Source: Brevundimonas aurantiaca (GTDB taxonomy: Bacteria; Pseudomonadota; Alphaproteobacteria; Caulobacterales; Caulobacteraceae). Taken from it: DNA of 64,000 nt. The notes below the pieces were generated by a model. It was not told the DNA's origin and made no database searches. It saw only the letters and a program-made list of their open reading frames with translations. This document shows positions 25,878 to 35,048 of the stretch, piece by piece; positions within the stretch are counted from its first letter, which is position 1; each line of letters opens with the position of its first letter. Position numbers and translations under genes: made by a program. Location of the stretch: positions 248,001-312,000 of the forward strand of contig NZ_JACHOQ010000002.1 in assembly GCF_014199955.1 (NCBI RefSeq), in the 5' to 3' direction.

Positions 25878-26512
25878 GCCTAACGCCCGAGCCGCCCCGC
25901 GACTGTCCGCTCTGCCCGCGACTGGTGGCCTATCGCCAGGAAAACGCCCGCCAGAATCCGGATTGGTGGAACGGCCCCGCCCCCTCCTTCGGCGACCCTC
26001 AGGCGCGGCTTCTGGTCGCCGGCCTGGCGCCGGGCCGCACCGGAGCCAACCGCACCGGCCGTCCATTCACGGGCGACCACGCCGGATGGCTGCTGTACGA
26101 CACGCTGAAGAAGACCGGCTTCGCGACCGGAACCTATGAGCCGAACGGCGACGATGATCTGACCTTGGTCGATTGCATGATCACCAACGCCGTCCGCTGC
26201 GCCCCGCCCGGCAACAAGCCCCTGCCGGTCGAAGAGACGACCTGTCGTCCTTTCCTGATCGACCGACTTGCGCTTCTGCCCAATCTTAAGGTCATCATCA
26301 CCCTGGGCGACGTATCCCGCCGCAACATCCTCAAGGCGTTCGGCCGCCCCGCCTCGGCCATGCCGGCGGGGCATGGGGCCGAGGGCGAGGCCGGGGGCTA
26401 TGTGATCCTGAACTCCTATCACTGCTCCCGATTGAACACGAACACGGGTCGCCTGACCCCGGACATGTTCGAAGCGGTGTTCAATCGCGCCCGGTCGATC
26501 ATAGAAGCCTGA
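25874..26512 (+). CDS. Family 5 uracil-DNA glycosylase (UDGb type)
   Basis: A 212-residue glycosylase that removes uracil and other deaminated bases from DNA. Motif A is the family-5 form GLAPGRTGANRTGRPFTGD (residues 50-68), which lacks the catalytic Asp of the classic enzyme. Cys11, Cys14, Cys109 and Cys124 fit the four iron-sulfur ligands, and the late motif is NSYHCSRLNTNTGRLT. The gene is coupled to the NYN gene through ATGA. Presence of a thermophile-like family-5 enzyme is common in this order. Confidence 0.9.
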   Translation: MSLTPEPPRDCPLCPRLVAYRQENARQNPDWWNGPAPSFGDPQARLLVAGLAPGRTGANRTGRPFTGDHAGWLLYDTLKKTGFATGTYEPNGDDDLTLVDCMITNAVRCAPPGNKPLPVEETTCRPFLIDRLALLPNLKVIITLGDVSRRNILKAFGRPASAMPAGHGAEGEAGGYVILNSYHCSRLNTNTGRLTPDMFEAVFNRARSIIEA

Positions 26513-26610
26513 CCGTGCTGTCGCGGAGGTGTCGCACCAATCCGGCAGGATCCAATTGAGGCGGAACTGAGGCCCCGCCGCTGCGTTCTCGAGCGGAGGG
26601 AGGCTGAACC

Positions 26611-26802
26611 ATGCAACGCACGACCGATCGACTCTTCACCCCAGCCGAGCGCAGGCTGGCCTTGATCGCAGCTGTGGTCGTGGTCGCCTTCACGGTGCTG
26701 ACGCTGTTGACCGGGGGTCTGGTCACCCCCTCCGCCGGCGGCCAGATGAGCCGAGGAGTCTCCGACCTGCCCGGCGTGACGGACGCCCGCCCTCTCAGCT
26801 AG
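26611..26802 (+). CDS. Small single-span membrane protein (63 aa)
   Basis: A 63-residue protein with a basic N-terminus (MQRTTDRLFTPAERR), one transmembrane segment (LALIAAVVVVAFTVLTLL) and a short Gly/Ser-rich outer tail. I do not recognise it. A strong ribosome site, GGAGGGAGG seven bases before the ATG, argues that it is a real gene. It stands alone between the glycosylase gene and the convergent smpB, 98 bases from the former. Confidence 0.65.
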   Translation: MQRTTDRLFTPAERRLALIAAVVVVAFTVLTLLTGGLVTPSAGGQMSRGVSDLPGVTDARPLS

Positions 26803-26818
26803 GCGACGGCGACGGGGC

Positions 26819-27292
26819 TCAGCCCTTGTCCCGCATCAACCGCGCCTTGTCGCGCTGCCAGTCCCGTTCGGCCGAGGCCTCGCGCTTGTCGTGCAGCTTC
26901 TTGCCCTTGGCCAGGGCGATCTCCAGCTTCGCCTTGCCCGCCTCGTTCAGATAGAGCCTCAGCGGGATGATGGTCTGACCGTCGCGTTGCACCGCCCCCA
27001 TCAGCTTGTCGATCTGCTTGCGATGCAGCAACAATTTGCGCGGCCGGCGGGGCTCGTGATTGAAGCGGTTGGCCTGTTTGTAGGGCGGAATGTCGGCGTT
27101 GATCAGGACGATCTCTCGCCCCTCAACCGCCGCATAGCTTTCGGCGATATTGGCCCGGCCATCGCGCAGAGCCTTGATCTCGGTGCCCAGCAGCTGAATC
27201 CCCGCCTCTATATTGTCCTCCAGGAAATAGTCGAAGCGCGCGCGGCGGTTCTCGGCGATGACCTTGGACTTGGGCTGCGGCTTGGGCGCCAT
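26819..27292 (-). CDS. smpB: SsrA-binding protein SmpB
   Basis: A 157-residue SmpB, partner of tmRNA in rescue of stalled ribosomes. Seen: [20 protein letters not shown] at the N-terminus, [14 protein letters not shown] and the basic C-terminal tail ([20 protein letters not shown]) that enters the mRNA channel. It overlaps the dapA stop by one base (TGATG). No tmRNA gene is seen in the window. Confidence 0.96.
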   Translation of the reverse strand: MAPKPQPKSKVIAENRRARFDYFLEDNIEAGIQLLGTEIKALRDGRANIAESYAAVEGREIVLINADIPPYKQANRFNHEPRRPRKLLLHRKQIDKLMGAVQRDGQTIIPLRLYLNEAGKAKLEIALAKGKKLHDKREASAERDWQRDKARLMRDKG

Positions 27293-28176
27293 CAGATCAC
27301 GCCCGCCTCGACCATGGCCTTGTCGATGGCCGGCTTGACCGCGTCGGAGGTCGGCGACAGCGGCAAGCGCGCCTCTTCACGGCACAGGCCCAACCGGGCC
27401 AGGGCGTATTTGGTCGGGGCGGGAGAATTATCGAGGAACAGCGCCTTACACAGACCGATCAGACGGTCCTGCCAATCCCGCGCTGCGGCATAGTCGCCGG
27501 CCGCCGCCGCATTGTGCAAAGCGACCATGGCTTCGGGCGCCACATTCGACGCCACCGAAATCAGTCCGACCCCGCCATGGGCGTGATAGCCCAAATAGCT
27601 GGAGTCATCGCCGGAGATCAGGTCGAACGGCTCTTGGATTTCGGCCCGCATCCAACTGACCCGGCTCATGTCGCCGGTGGCGTCCTTGATGCCGACGATG
27701 TTCGGATGAGCCGCCAATCGCGCCACCGTCTCATTCGCCAGGTCCGCGCCGGTTCGCGCGGGCACGTTGTAAAGCAGGATGGGCAGTTGGACGGCGTCCG
27801 CTATAGCCTCGAAATGCGCCGCCATCCCGGCTTGGGACGGGCGGATGTAATAGGGCGTCACGACCAGGGCGCCGTCCGCCCCCACCGTCTTGGCGTGACG
27901 GGTCAGGTCGATGGCTTCCTTGGTGTAGGGCGAACCGGTTCCGGCGATGACGCGAACGCGGCCGGCGACCAGCCGCACGCACAGTTCGATCACATGTTTG
28001 TGCTCGTCCAGATCCATACTGGCGCCCTCGCCTGTCGTGCCGACGGGCACCAGACCGCTGACGCCTGCGGCGATCTGACGCTCGATCAGCGTGGCGAATG
28101 CGGCTTCGTCCACGTTTCCGTCATGAAGTGGTGTGATCAGGGCGGTGATCACGCCCTTGAACAAGGGGGCGGTCAT
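27292..28176 (-). CDS. dapA: 4-hydroxy-tetrahydrodipicolinate synthase
   Basis: A 294-residue DapA of the lysine and diaminopimelate pathway, condensing pyruvate with aspartate semialdehyde. The Schiff-base Lys164 is in VGIKDATG, Tyr136 in [10 protein letters not shown], and the Thr pair in VGTTGEGAS (residues 46-54). Length is normal. It is coupled to smpB, a pairing common in Alphaproteobacteria. It diverges from the transglycosylase gene across 107 bases. Confidence 0.95.
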   Translation of the reverse strand: MTAPLFKGVITALITPLHDGNVDEAAFATLIERQIAAGVSGLVPVGTTGEGASMDLDEHKHVIELCVRLVAGRVRVIAGTGSPYTKEAIDLTRHAKTVGADGALVVTPYYIRPSQAGMAAHFEAIADAVQLPILLYNVPARTGADLANETVARLAAHPNIVGIKDATGDMSRVSWMRAEIQEPFDLISGDDSSYLGYHAHGGVGLISVASNVAPEAMVALHNAAAAGDYAAARDWQDRLIGLCKALFLDNSPAPTKYALARLGLCREEARLPLSPTSDAVKPAIDKAMVEAGVI

Positions 28177-28283
28177 GGGACTAGCTAGCCTAATTGGGGA
28201 GGGGCGATGGACGGACGTCCAGGACCTCTGTCTTGAGAGCGCGAGACGTTAGGTCGCCAGCGGCTTCGCCGCAACCGGGATGA

Positions 28284-30353
28284 ATGAGAACAGGAAAGAT
28301 CATGATTGCGACGAGTCTGGCGGCGGTTCTCGCCTTGATTGCGCCGAGCCCTCAAGACGCGGCGCCGGCGCAGGCCGTCCCCTATGGTTCCGTCACTCAA
28401 ACCGGCGTCGCCTATGGCCAAACCCGCGTCCTGAATGATCAGGACACGGCGCTGTTTCGTCAAGGACTGGCCGCCGCGCGGGCGCGCGACGTGCTGGGCG
28501 CCCAGTCGGCCCTCTCACAGATCGGCGATCCCGCAGCGCGCAAACTGGTCCAGTGGGCCCTGATCGACACCTCGGGCGAACAGCTGTCCTACGCCGACCT
28601 CGCCCGCGCCCAGACGGAGCTGGCCGGCTGGCCGAGGGCCGAATCACGCCGCGAAGCGACAGAAAAGGTGCTGGCCCGGTCCGGCGTCGGCCCGGACGCC
28701 GCCCTGGCCCTGTTCGCGCAGGAACCGCCCCGCACGGTCGAGGGCGCCATCGCCTACGCCGCCGCCCTTGAACAGAGGGGGCGACGCGATGAGGCGCGCG
28801 CCCTGATCCGCGAATGGTGGCGCACGCGATCCTTCGACGAGGCGCCGCAATCGCGCATTCTGGCCGCCTGGGCCGGATGGTTGACCCCGGCCGATCATGA
28901 GACCCGCCTCAATCTGCTGCTGATGGGCCCTCACGGCCCGGCCACCCGCGCGATGACGGGCCTCGTCTCACCGGAACGGGCGGCCGTCGCCAACGCCGTC
29001 ATGAGCCTGCGCACCGCCTACAGCCCTGACGCCGTGGTCGCTTCCCTGACCCCGACACAGGCCGTCGATCCCGTCGTGGTCCTGGAACGGGTTCGTATCC
29101 TGCGGTCTCAGAACCGTCAGTCCGAAGCCTTCCCGCTTCTGGCCTACCTCCCGCCCGCTCCGGGCCACACGGTCGGCGACGACACCCTGTGGACCGAGCG
29201 CCGCAACTATTATCTGGACGCCCTGCAGCAGGGAAACTGGCGCGCCGCCTATGATGCGATGAACGGCCACGGCTTCACCTCGGGCGACCGAATGGTTGAC
29301 GCCGAATTCTTCGCCGGATGGGTCGCCCTGACAAAGCTGAACCAGCCCGAAGTCGCCGCCCGTCATTTCGAGGCCCTGCGCACCGCCTCCTCCACTCCGA
29401 TCACCCAGGGCCGCGCCTATTACTGGCTGGGCCGGGCCGCCGAGGCCCGGGGCGAGCGCGACGCCGCCCTCGCCCATTATCGCAACGGCGCCCAGCACTG
29501 GCAGACCTTCTATGGCCAGCTCGCCGCCGAAAAGGCCGGGATGACCACCCTGACCCTGCCCGGTGATCCGGCGCCTACCCCTGCGGACATCGCCCGATTT
29601 GAAGCCGACGAACGGGTTCGCGCCACTCGGATTCTCGGCGAGACCGGAGAGACCAGCCTGCTGCGGGTCTTCGCCTATCAGCTCGACAACGACCTCCCGA
29701 CGATCGAGGATCTGGCCCTGCTGATGGATCTGAGCCGCAGCTACGGCGACGGTTTCGCGGCCATGATGGTCGGCCGTGCGGCCAGCCAGAGGGGCTTTGT
29801 CCTGCCAGAGCGGATGTATCCGGTCCGCATACCGCCACAGGTCGCCGGCGCGGCGCCGCTGGAGTTCACCCAGGCCATCACGCGTCAGGAATCCAGTTTC
29901 GACCCCCGGGCCCGCTCCGGCGCCGATGCGCGCGGAATGATGCAGTTCCTGCCCTCCACCGGCTCCGGCGTGGCCCGTCGCCTGGGCATGAGCTTCTCGG
30001 CCGAACAGCTGTGGGACCCGGACTACAACATGACCCTGGGCAGCTATCACCTGGGCGAGCTGATGGCGGCCAACAACGGCTCCATGCTGCTGGCCACGGT
30101 CGGCTACAACGCCGGCCCAGCGCGGCCGAACCAGTGGATCGCTCGCTGCGGCGACCCGCGCGGCGACGCCAACGCCGCCATCGACTTCATCGAATGCGCC
30201 CCCTTCACCGAGACGCGCAACTATATGATGCGGGTGATGGAGAATATGGCGGTCTACAAGGCCCGGCTGAACGGCGGCTCGGCGCCCCTGACGCCCTCGG
30301 CCGACATTGCGCGCGGCGCCGCGGCGGGTCCTCGTCCCTACGTCGCCTACTGA
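28284..30353 (+). CDS. slt: Soluble lytic murein transglycosylase
   Basis: A 689-residue periplasmic enzyme that cleaves peptidoglycan with formation of 1,6-anhydromuramic acid. A signal peptide is present (MRTGKIMIATSLAAVLALIA). A long superhelical U-domain of alpha hairpins follows, and the catalytic SLT domain near the C-terminus shows ITRQESSFDPRARS (catalytic Glu) and GMMQFLPSTG plus GYNAGPARPNQW. ATG 28284 keeps the positive n-region of the signal; ATG 28302 is possible. Its end overlaps the convergent ABC ATPase gene by seven bases. Confidence 0.92.
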   Translation: MRTGKIMIATSLAAVLALIAPSPQDAAPAQAVPYGSVTQTGVAYGQTRVLNDQDTALFRQGLAAARARDVLGAQSALSQIGDPAARKLVQWALIDTSGEQLSYADLARAQTELAGWPRAESRREATEKVLARSGVGPDAALALFAQEPPRTVEGAIAYAAALEQRGRRDEARALIREWWRTRSFDEAPQSRILAAWAGWLTPADHETRLNLLLMGPHGPATRAMTGLVSPERAAVANAVMSLRTAYSPDAVVASLTPTQAVDPVVVLERVRILRSQNRQSEAFPLLAYLPPAPGHTVGDDTLWTERRNYYLDALQQGNWRAAYDAMNGHGFTSGDRMVDAEFFAGWVALTKLNQPEVAARHFEALRTASSTPITQGRAYYWLGRAAEARGERDAALAHYRNGAQHWQTFYGQLAAEKAGMTTLTLPGDPAPTPADIARFEADERVRATRILGETGETSLLRVFAYQLDNDLPTIEDLALLMDLSRSYGDGFAAMMVGRAASQRGFVLPERMYPVRIPPQVAGAAPLEFTQAITRQESSFDPRARSGADARGMMQFLPSTGSGVARRLGMSFSAEQLWDPDYNMTLGSYHLGELMAANNGSMLLATVGYNAGPARPNQWIARCGDPRGDANAAIDFIECAPFTETRNYMMRVMENMAVYKARLNGGSAPLTPSADIARGAAAGPRPYVAY

Positions 30354-31105
30354 GCCCGGCGGGCCGCCAGCAGCGGCCCGTCCGGTGTTTCGACCCAGCG
30401 CCCGTCCAAGCCGAAGACGCTTCTGAGCACGCCCGGCTCCAGCGCCTCCATCGGCGGGGCGGCGGCGGCGACCTGTCCCTGATGCATGACCACCACCTGG
30501 TCGGCGAAGGCCGCCGCCAGGGCCAGGTCGTGCAGGCTGACCAGCACGGCGGCGCCGCCGTCCGCGCGGCCGCGCAGCCGCTCCAGCACCAGCCGCTGCG
30601 CGTCCGGATCGAGCCCCGCGATCGGTTCATCCGCCAGCAGCATGGGGGCGTCGGTCGTCAAAGCGCGCGCCAGCAGCACCCGCGCCCGCTCGCCGCCGGA
30701 CATTTCGGCTACGCCGCGATCGACCAGATGGGCGCCGCCCACTTCAGCCAGAGCCCGCTTGGCCCGCGCCAAGGCTTCGGGACCGGCCAGGAAGGGCGCG
30801 CCCAGGGCCGCCACCTCCACCGCCGGCAGGTTCCAGGCGATCCGCCGCTCCTGGGGCAGATAGGCGACGCGCCGGGCCCGTTCTCGAGGGGACAGGGTCG
30901 TGACGTCGTCGCCGTTCAGGCGGGCGACGCCGCCGTCCAGCGCCAGCAGTCCGACAAACGCCTTGATCAGGCTGGACTTTCCGGCTCCGTTGGGACCGAC
31001 CAGAGCGACCAACCGGCCGCGCTCGACCTGTACGTCCGCACCGTCCAGCACCTTGCGCCCGCCCAGGGTCGCCTCGGCGTCCCACATCGTCAGCGGCGCG
31101 ATCAC
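30347..31105 (-). CDS. ABC transporter ATP-binding protein, BtuD/FhuC type
   Basis: A 252-residue ATPase of a metal-chelate type importer (corrinoid, haem or siderophore). Walker A is GPNGAGKSS, the signature SGGERARVLLARAL and Walker B MLLADEPIAGLD, with the H-loop in SLHDLALA. I chose GTG 31105 because it overlaps the permease stop as GTGA, the coupling used throughout this operon, and has GGAG eight bases upstream. A GTG at 31114 has no room for a ribosome site. It is the last gene of tetR-SBP-permease-ATPase. Confidence 0.88.
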   Translation of the reverse strand: MIAPLTMWDAEATLGGRKVLDGADVQVERGRLVALVGPNGAGKSSLIKAFVGLLALDGGVARLNGDDVTTLSPRERARRVAYLPQERRIAWNLPAVEVAALGAPFLAGPEALARAKRALAEVGGAHLVDRGVAEMSGGERARVLLARALTTDAPMLLADEPIAGLDPDAQRLVLERLRGRADGGAAVLVSLHDLALAAAFADQVVVMHQGQVAAAAPPMEALEPGVLRSVFGLDGRWVETPDGPLLAARRAQ

Positions 31106-32091
31106 AGCCGCCACTCCCGCGCCGCCCGCCAGGCGATCAAGGCGAACAGGGGCGCCCCGATCAAGGCCGTGAACACCCCCAGTTTCAGCTCCTGATCCGT
31201 CGGCGTCAGCCGCGCCGCTAAGTCCGCGACCACCAGGATCAATCCGCCCGCCAGGGCCGAGGGCGCCAGGATTCGCCCCGCGTCCCCGCGCACCGCCGCC
31301 CGCACCAGATGGGGCGCCGCCAGACCGACGAAGCCGATCACGCCCGCGACCGCCACCGCCGCCCCCGTCGCCAGCGCCGCCGCGATCAGGGCGAAGCCTC
31401 TCAACCGCCCCATGGAGAGCCCCGACGTTGCGGCCGTTTCATCGCCAAGGGTGAGCATTCGCAGTCCCCGCGCCGACAGGGCGGCGAAAACGGCCGCGAT
31501 CGCCAGGGCCGGCGCCACCCAGGCGACATCGACCCAACTCCGGTTCTGCACCGATCCCAAGAGCCAGGCCATGACCTCGGCCTGGGCGATGGGGGACGGC
31601 GACAGGTTGAAGATCAGGGCCGTCGCCGCCCCCGCGAAACTCGACAGGGCCACCCCGAACAGGATCAGGGCCTCCGGCGCCCGCATCAGTCCGGCTGCCG
31701 CGACCAGCACCCCGCCGGCCACAGCAGCGCCGGCCAGGGCCGACATCTCCACCAGGCCCCCAACGCCCGCGCCGCCGAGGACGATCGCCAGGGCTGCGCC
31801 CAGGGCCGCCGTCGCCGAAACCCCCAGAACGCCAGGATCGGCCAGGGGATTGCGGAGCAGCCCCTGCATCACCGCCCCCGCCAGCCCCAGAGCCGCCCCC
31901 ACGACCAGGGCGCAGACGGCGCGGGGCGCCCGCACCTGCCACAAGACGTCCCAGGGACCTGAAGACGGATCGCCGAAGGCCGCCGCATACTGGGCGCGGT
32001 CGAACCCCGTCTCCCCGAACAATACGGCGGTCGCCACGGCCGCCGTACAGAGCAGGCCCAGCCTCACGCACAGACGAACCGTCCGACTCAT
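31102..32091 (-). CDS. FecCD-family ABC permease (BtuC type)
   Basis: A 329-residue integral membrane protein with about ten predicted spans, of the BtuC/FecCD family. Family blocks: RAPRAVCALVVGAALGLAGA, MQGLLRNPLADPGVLGVSA, and near the end GFVGLAAPHLVRAAVRGD, the coupling region that contacts the ATPase. It overlaps the preceding binding-protein gene by ATGA and the following ATPase gene by GTGA. Substrate cannot be told from the sequence. Confidence 0.9.
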   Translation of the reverse strand: MSRTVRLCVRLGLLCTAAVATAVLFGETGFDRAQYAAAFGDPSSGPWDVLWQVRAPRAVCALVVGAALGLAGAVMQGLLRNPLADPGVLGVSATAALGAALAIVLGGAGVGGLVEMSALAGAAVAGGVLVAAAGLMRAPEALILFGVALSSFAGAATALIFNLSPSPIAQAEVMAWLLGSVQNRSWVDVAWVAPALAIAAVFAALSARGLRMLTLGDETAATSGLSMGRLRGFALIAAALATGAAVAVAGVIGFVGLAAPHLVRAAVRGDAGRILAPSALAGGLILVVADLAARLTPTDQELKLGVFTALIGAPLFALIAWRAAREWRL

Positions 32092-32894
32092 GGCCGCGCC
32101 TTCATCATCTCCACCCCGTTGGCGGCGAACCAGGCGGGACAGGTCAGGACGGCCGCCGGCAGCTTCGCCGCCGTCCGCCCCTTGGCGGCGCGGCGCACCA
32201 CCGGATGGCGGCCTGCTCCCCGCCAGTCGGCCCGCAACTGGTCGAAAAAGCCCAGCACGAACCGGAGGGGCGGCTGAAGCGCGATCTGCTCGACACTGAC
32301 GGCCCCGAAGCCCGGCGCGGTCGTCAGATTGCGAAAGCCGGCCGCCCGCATCATCGCATCCATCAGCGTGCCGGGACCGGACGTATAGCCGCCCGAGGTC
32401 AGATAGAGGGCGCCGGGCGTGGGGCTTCCGGCGGGCGGCGCCGCGCGATCCAGCTTGGCCTGCATGGTCCGCTCCAGTCGAGCCCCCCGCTCGGCCTGCC
32501 CGAGACCCTGCGCTGCGGCGCGAATATTGGCGCGCACCCCGTCGAAGTCCGTCGCGTCCGCGATTGTGATCACCTTGGTCCCGCGCTGCTCCAGGGCCGC
32601 CAGCAGCCGGGGTTCGCCGCCCCAGTAGCGTAGGACCACATCCGGCTTGAACCCCACCGCCGCCTCCAGGGTCGGGCGCAGCCGCCGGTGTCCGGCCGCC
32701 TCGCGCCTCAGCCAGGCGTCAGGGTCGTCGGCGCGCGGCGACAGGGCCAGTTCGGCGTCCGGCGCCAGGGCCAGGACATATTGATCGGCGCACTGATCCA
32801 GGGCCATGACCCGCAAGGGCCGAGCCTGGGCGGGGAGCGGCGTCAGCCCCACAAGGACCAGACAGAGAAGGAGCGACCGGGGGCGTGGGGTCAC
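32088..32894 (-). CDS. Periplasmic binding protein of a BtuF-type importer
   Basis: A 268-residue protein with a signal peptide ending PLPAQA and the Fe/B12 periplasmic-binding fold (RPLRVMALDQCADQYVLALA, then GFKPDVVLRYWGG and the GTKVITIADATDFDGV block). It lacks a lipobox, so it should be free in the periplasm. Members of the class bind corrinoids, haem or ferric siderophores; here the Asp/Gln/Cys-rich start differs from BtuF, so the ligand is open. The GTG start overlaps the tetR stop as GTGA. Confidence 0.85.
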   Translation of the reverse strand: MTPRPRSLLLCLVLVGLTPLPAQARPLRVMALDQCADQYVLALAPDAELALSPRADDPDAWLRREAAGHRRLRPTLEAAVGFKPDVVLRYWGGEPRLLAALEQRGTKVITIADATDFDGVRANIRAAAQGLGQAERGARLERTMQAKLDRAAPPAGSPTPGALYLTSGGYTSGPGTLMDAMMRAAGFRNLTTAPGFGAVSVEQIALQPPLRFVLGFFDQLRADWRGAGRHPVVRRAAKGRTAAKLPAAVLTCPAWFAANGVEMMKARP

Positions 32895-33520
32895 GGCTTA
32901 AGCAGGCCGTCGAACACGGCGTCCAGGGTCGTCTTGACCAACCGGTCCCGCTCCACCCACGGAAAATAGGGTTTGGTGATCATCAGCGACACGACGCCGT
33001 GCGCAGCCGCCCAAATCGACTGAGCGATCGCCCTGGCGTCGCCCTCCATCCGCCCTGCGGCCACGGTCTCCTCAACCAAGGCTCCAAAGGCGGAAAAGAC
33101 GACGGCGCCCAGTTCCTGAGACAAGGTCTGAGCGCCCTCTCGGGCCTCAACGGGACGGGTCAGATAGATCAGGCGATAGGCGTTGGGCTGATCGAACCCG
33201 AACTGGGCGTACGCCTCGATCATGGCCCTCAGTCGCACCTCCGGCGGCGCGGAGCCCGTCGACAGGGAGGCCGCAGCCGCCGTCAGGACGCTGAAGGCGT
33301 TGCGGCAGATTTCCTGCAGGATCGCGCCCTTATCGGGGAAATGCATATAGAGGGCGGTCGAGGACAGGCCGACCTCATCCGCGATCTTGCGAATGGTCGC
33401 TCCTTCATAGCCGTGCTCGACGAAAATCCGCTCGGCGGCGGCCAGGATTTCGCCGCGCCGTGAATGGCCTTCCCCCTTGGGCTTGCGGTGGGAACGAGAC
33501 GATTGCGACGCGAGGGGCAA
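32891..33520 (-). CDS. TetR-family transcriptional regulator
   Basis: A 209-residue regulator with an N-terminal helix-turn-helix at about residues 22-68 (RRGEILAAAERIFVEHGYEG, ATIRKIADEVGLSSTALYMH) and a helical ligand domain resembling the TetR_C_WHG type (PYFPWVERDRLV). It starts the operon for a BtuFCD-type importer and is coupled to it, so it probably controls that uptake system. The start is TTG 33520, supported by GGAG six bases upstream; no other start fits. The glycosyltransferase gene diverges from it. Confidence 0.88.
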   Translation of the reverse strand: MPLASQSSRSHRKPKGEGHSRRGEILAAAERIFVEHGYEGATIRKIADEVGLSSTALYMHFPDKGAILQEICRNAFSVLTAAAASLSTGSAPPEVRLRAMIEAYAQFGFDQPNAYRLIYLTRPVEAREGAQTLSQELGAVVFSAFGALVEETVAAGRMEGDARAIAQSIWAAAHGVVSLMITKPYFPWVERDRLVKTTLDAVFDGLLKP

Positions 33521-33589
33521 AGGCGACTCCAGGTCAGGGGCGATCTGAATAGCGACAATCGATCATCGGCGCCAATCGGCGCAGAAAAA

Positions 33590-33620
33590 TCCAGTTGCAA
33601 CAAACAAGTATTTCCAGTTG
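33590..33620. promoter_or_regulatory. AT-rich direct repeat in the tetR / glycosyltransferase gap
   Basis: TCCAGTTG occurs twice, at 33590-33597 and 33613-33620, 23 bases apart, in the only AT-rich part of the 127-base divergent gap. The spacing of about two helical turns would suit a regulator bound on one face of the DNA, such as the neighbouring TetR protein. There is no clear inverted repeat, so the assignment is weak. Confidence 0.3.
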
Positions 33621-33647
33621 TATTCGGCTCGGGCGGGGGCTGGAACG

Positions 33648-35030
33648 ATGATGATCAAGACGAATGCGCTCAGCGGCGCAGGGCGTCGAACGCCGACGGC
33701 CTGGCAGGCGGCGGTTGTCGGCGGGCTGGTCGCATGTGCGGCGTTCGGCCTTGTCCTCTGGCCACGGGCGACGCTGGAGGCCCTGATCTTGGGGCTTCAG
33801 GCTTGTTTCGTCGCCACGGCCATTTGGCGGGCCGTCCTGGCGGCAGCCAGTCTTTCTCCGCCGCCCCCGCCGCCCAAGCCGGGCCGCTGGCCGCGCTATA
33901 CCGTCCTGGCGGCCTTGTATGACGAGGCGGCGGTGGTGGAGCAGTTGGTGCAGAACCTGTCTCGGCTGGACTACCCCCGCCGACAGTTGCAGGGGTTCCT
34001 CATCCTGGAAGCGCACGATCAGTCAACCATTGCGGCGGCGACGGCCGCAGCCAGGCCTGACTGGCTGCAGATCCTGATTGTGCCGCCTGGCGCGCCCCAG
34101 ACCAAGCCGCGCGCCCTCAACCACGCCCTTCCCTTCATCAAGGGCGAACTGGTCACCGTCTATGACGCCGAAGATGCGCCGGACCCGGGGCAACTGCGTG
34201 AAGCGGCGGCGCACTTCGCCCAGAGCCCTGATCTCGCCTGCGTTCAGGCGCCGTTGCGCGTTCGCAGAGGCGCCGGCCTGAAGGGGTTTCTCGATCGACA
34301 GTTCGCCCTGGAGTACGCCGCCCTTTTCGAGGTCAATCTTCAGGGCATAGCGAAGCTGAACCTGCCCTTCCCCCTCGGCGGCACCAGCAATCATCTTCGG
34401 ACGGCCATCCTCCGGGATCTGGGCGGTTGGGACGCCTATAATGTGACGGAAGACGCCGACCTGGGCTTTCGGCTCTGGTCGGCGGGGTGGCGTCTGGGGG
34501 TCATCCACCGACCGACCTGGGAAACGCCGCCCGGCCCTTTCGAGCGCTGGCTGCCCCAGAGAACGCGATGGTTGAAGGGCTATATGCAGACCTGGGGCGT
34601 CCACACGCGCTCGCCCGCCGCCCTGGGCGAGCGCGGACTGCTGTCGCTTGTCATGACCTTGGGAGCCGCCGTCATATCCGCCGCCTGCCACGCTCCCGCC
34701 TTGGCCTGGATCGGCTCGGCCCTTCTCCTGGGTCTTCACACGGGCGCGGCGCCGTCCTTGCCGGTCGGATCGCTCGCCGTCCTGGCTCTGGGCGTCGTCG
34801 CCGCATGGATGAGTTGCGCCGTCGGGGCGCGGCGCGCCGGTCTGGACTATCGTCTCAGCGACATGCTGCTGGCGCCGGCCTACTGGTCCCTGCTCAGCGT
34901 CGCGTTTGTACAGGCTCTGTGGCGACTGATCGTATCGCCCTATGTCTGGGACAAGACGATTCATGAGCCGGACCATGACGCCGAATGCGACGCCTCGACC
35001 CATGTCGATGCTGGACGGAAGGCCGCCTGA
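33648..35030 (+). CDS. Membrane glycosyltransferase, family 2
   Basis: A 460-residue processive-type GT2 enzyme. Two N-terminal transmembrane segments (residues 22-65) precede the catalytic domain: LAALYDEAAVVEQLVQNL, the nucleotide-sugar site YDAED (Asp173-Asp176), TED at 267-269 for the catalytic base, and QRTRW at 304-308. Four or so membrane spans end the protein. The Q-x-x-R-W motif is typical of enzymes that build polysaccharides. Product unknown. ATG 33648 is preferred to a TTG at 33618 that falls in the promoter region. Confidence 0.85.
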   Translation: MMIKTNALSGAGRRTPTAWQAAVVGGLVACAAFGLVLWPRATLEALILGLQACFVATAIWRAVLAAASLSPPPPPPKPGRWPRYTVLAALYDEAAVVEQLVQNLSRLDYPRRQLQGFLILEAHDQSTIAAATAAARPDWLQILIVPPGAPQTKPRALNHALPFIKGELVTVYDAEDAPDPGQLREAAAHFAQSPDLACVQAPLRVRRGAGLKGFLDRQFALEYAALFEVNLQGIAKLNLPFPLGGTSNHLRTAILRDLGGWDAYNVTEDADLGFRLWSAGWRLGVIHRPTWETPPGPFERWLPQRTRWLKGYMQTWGVHTRSPAALGERGLLSLVMTLGAAVISAACHAPALAWIGSALLLGLHTGAAPSLPVGSLAVLALGVVAAWMSCAVGARRAGLDYRLSDMLLAPAYWSLLSVAFVQALWRLIVSPYVWDKTIHEPDHDAECDASTHVDAGRKAA

Positions 35031-35048
35031 CCGCCTATCAGCCGCAGG

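Noticed and set aside
32891-33647. Cobalamin riboswitch upstream of the BtuFCD-type operon
   Set aside because: The 127-base leader is too short and lacks a B12-box-like stretch.
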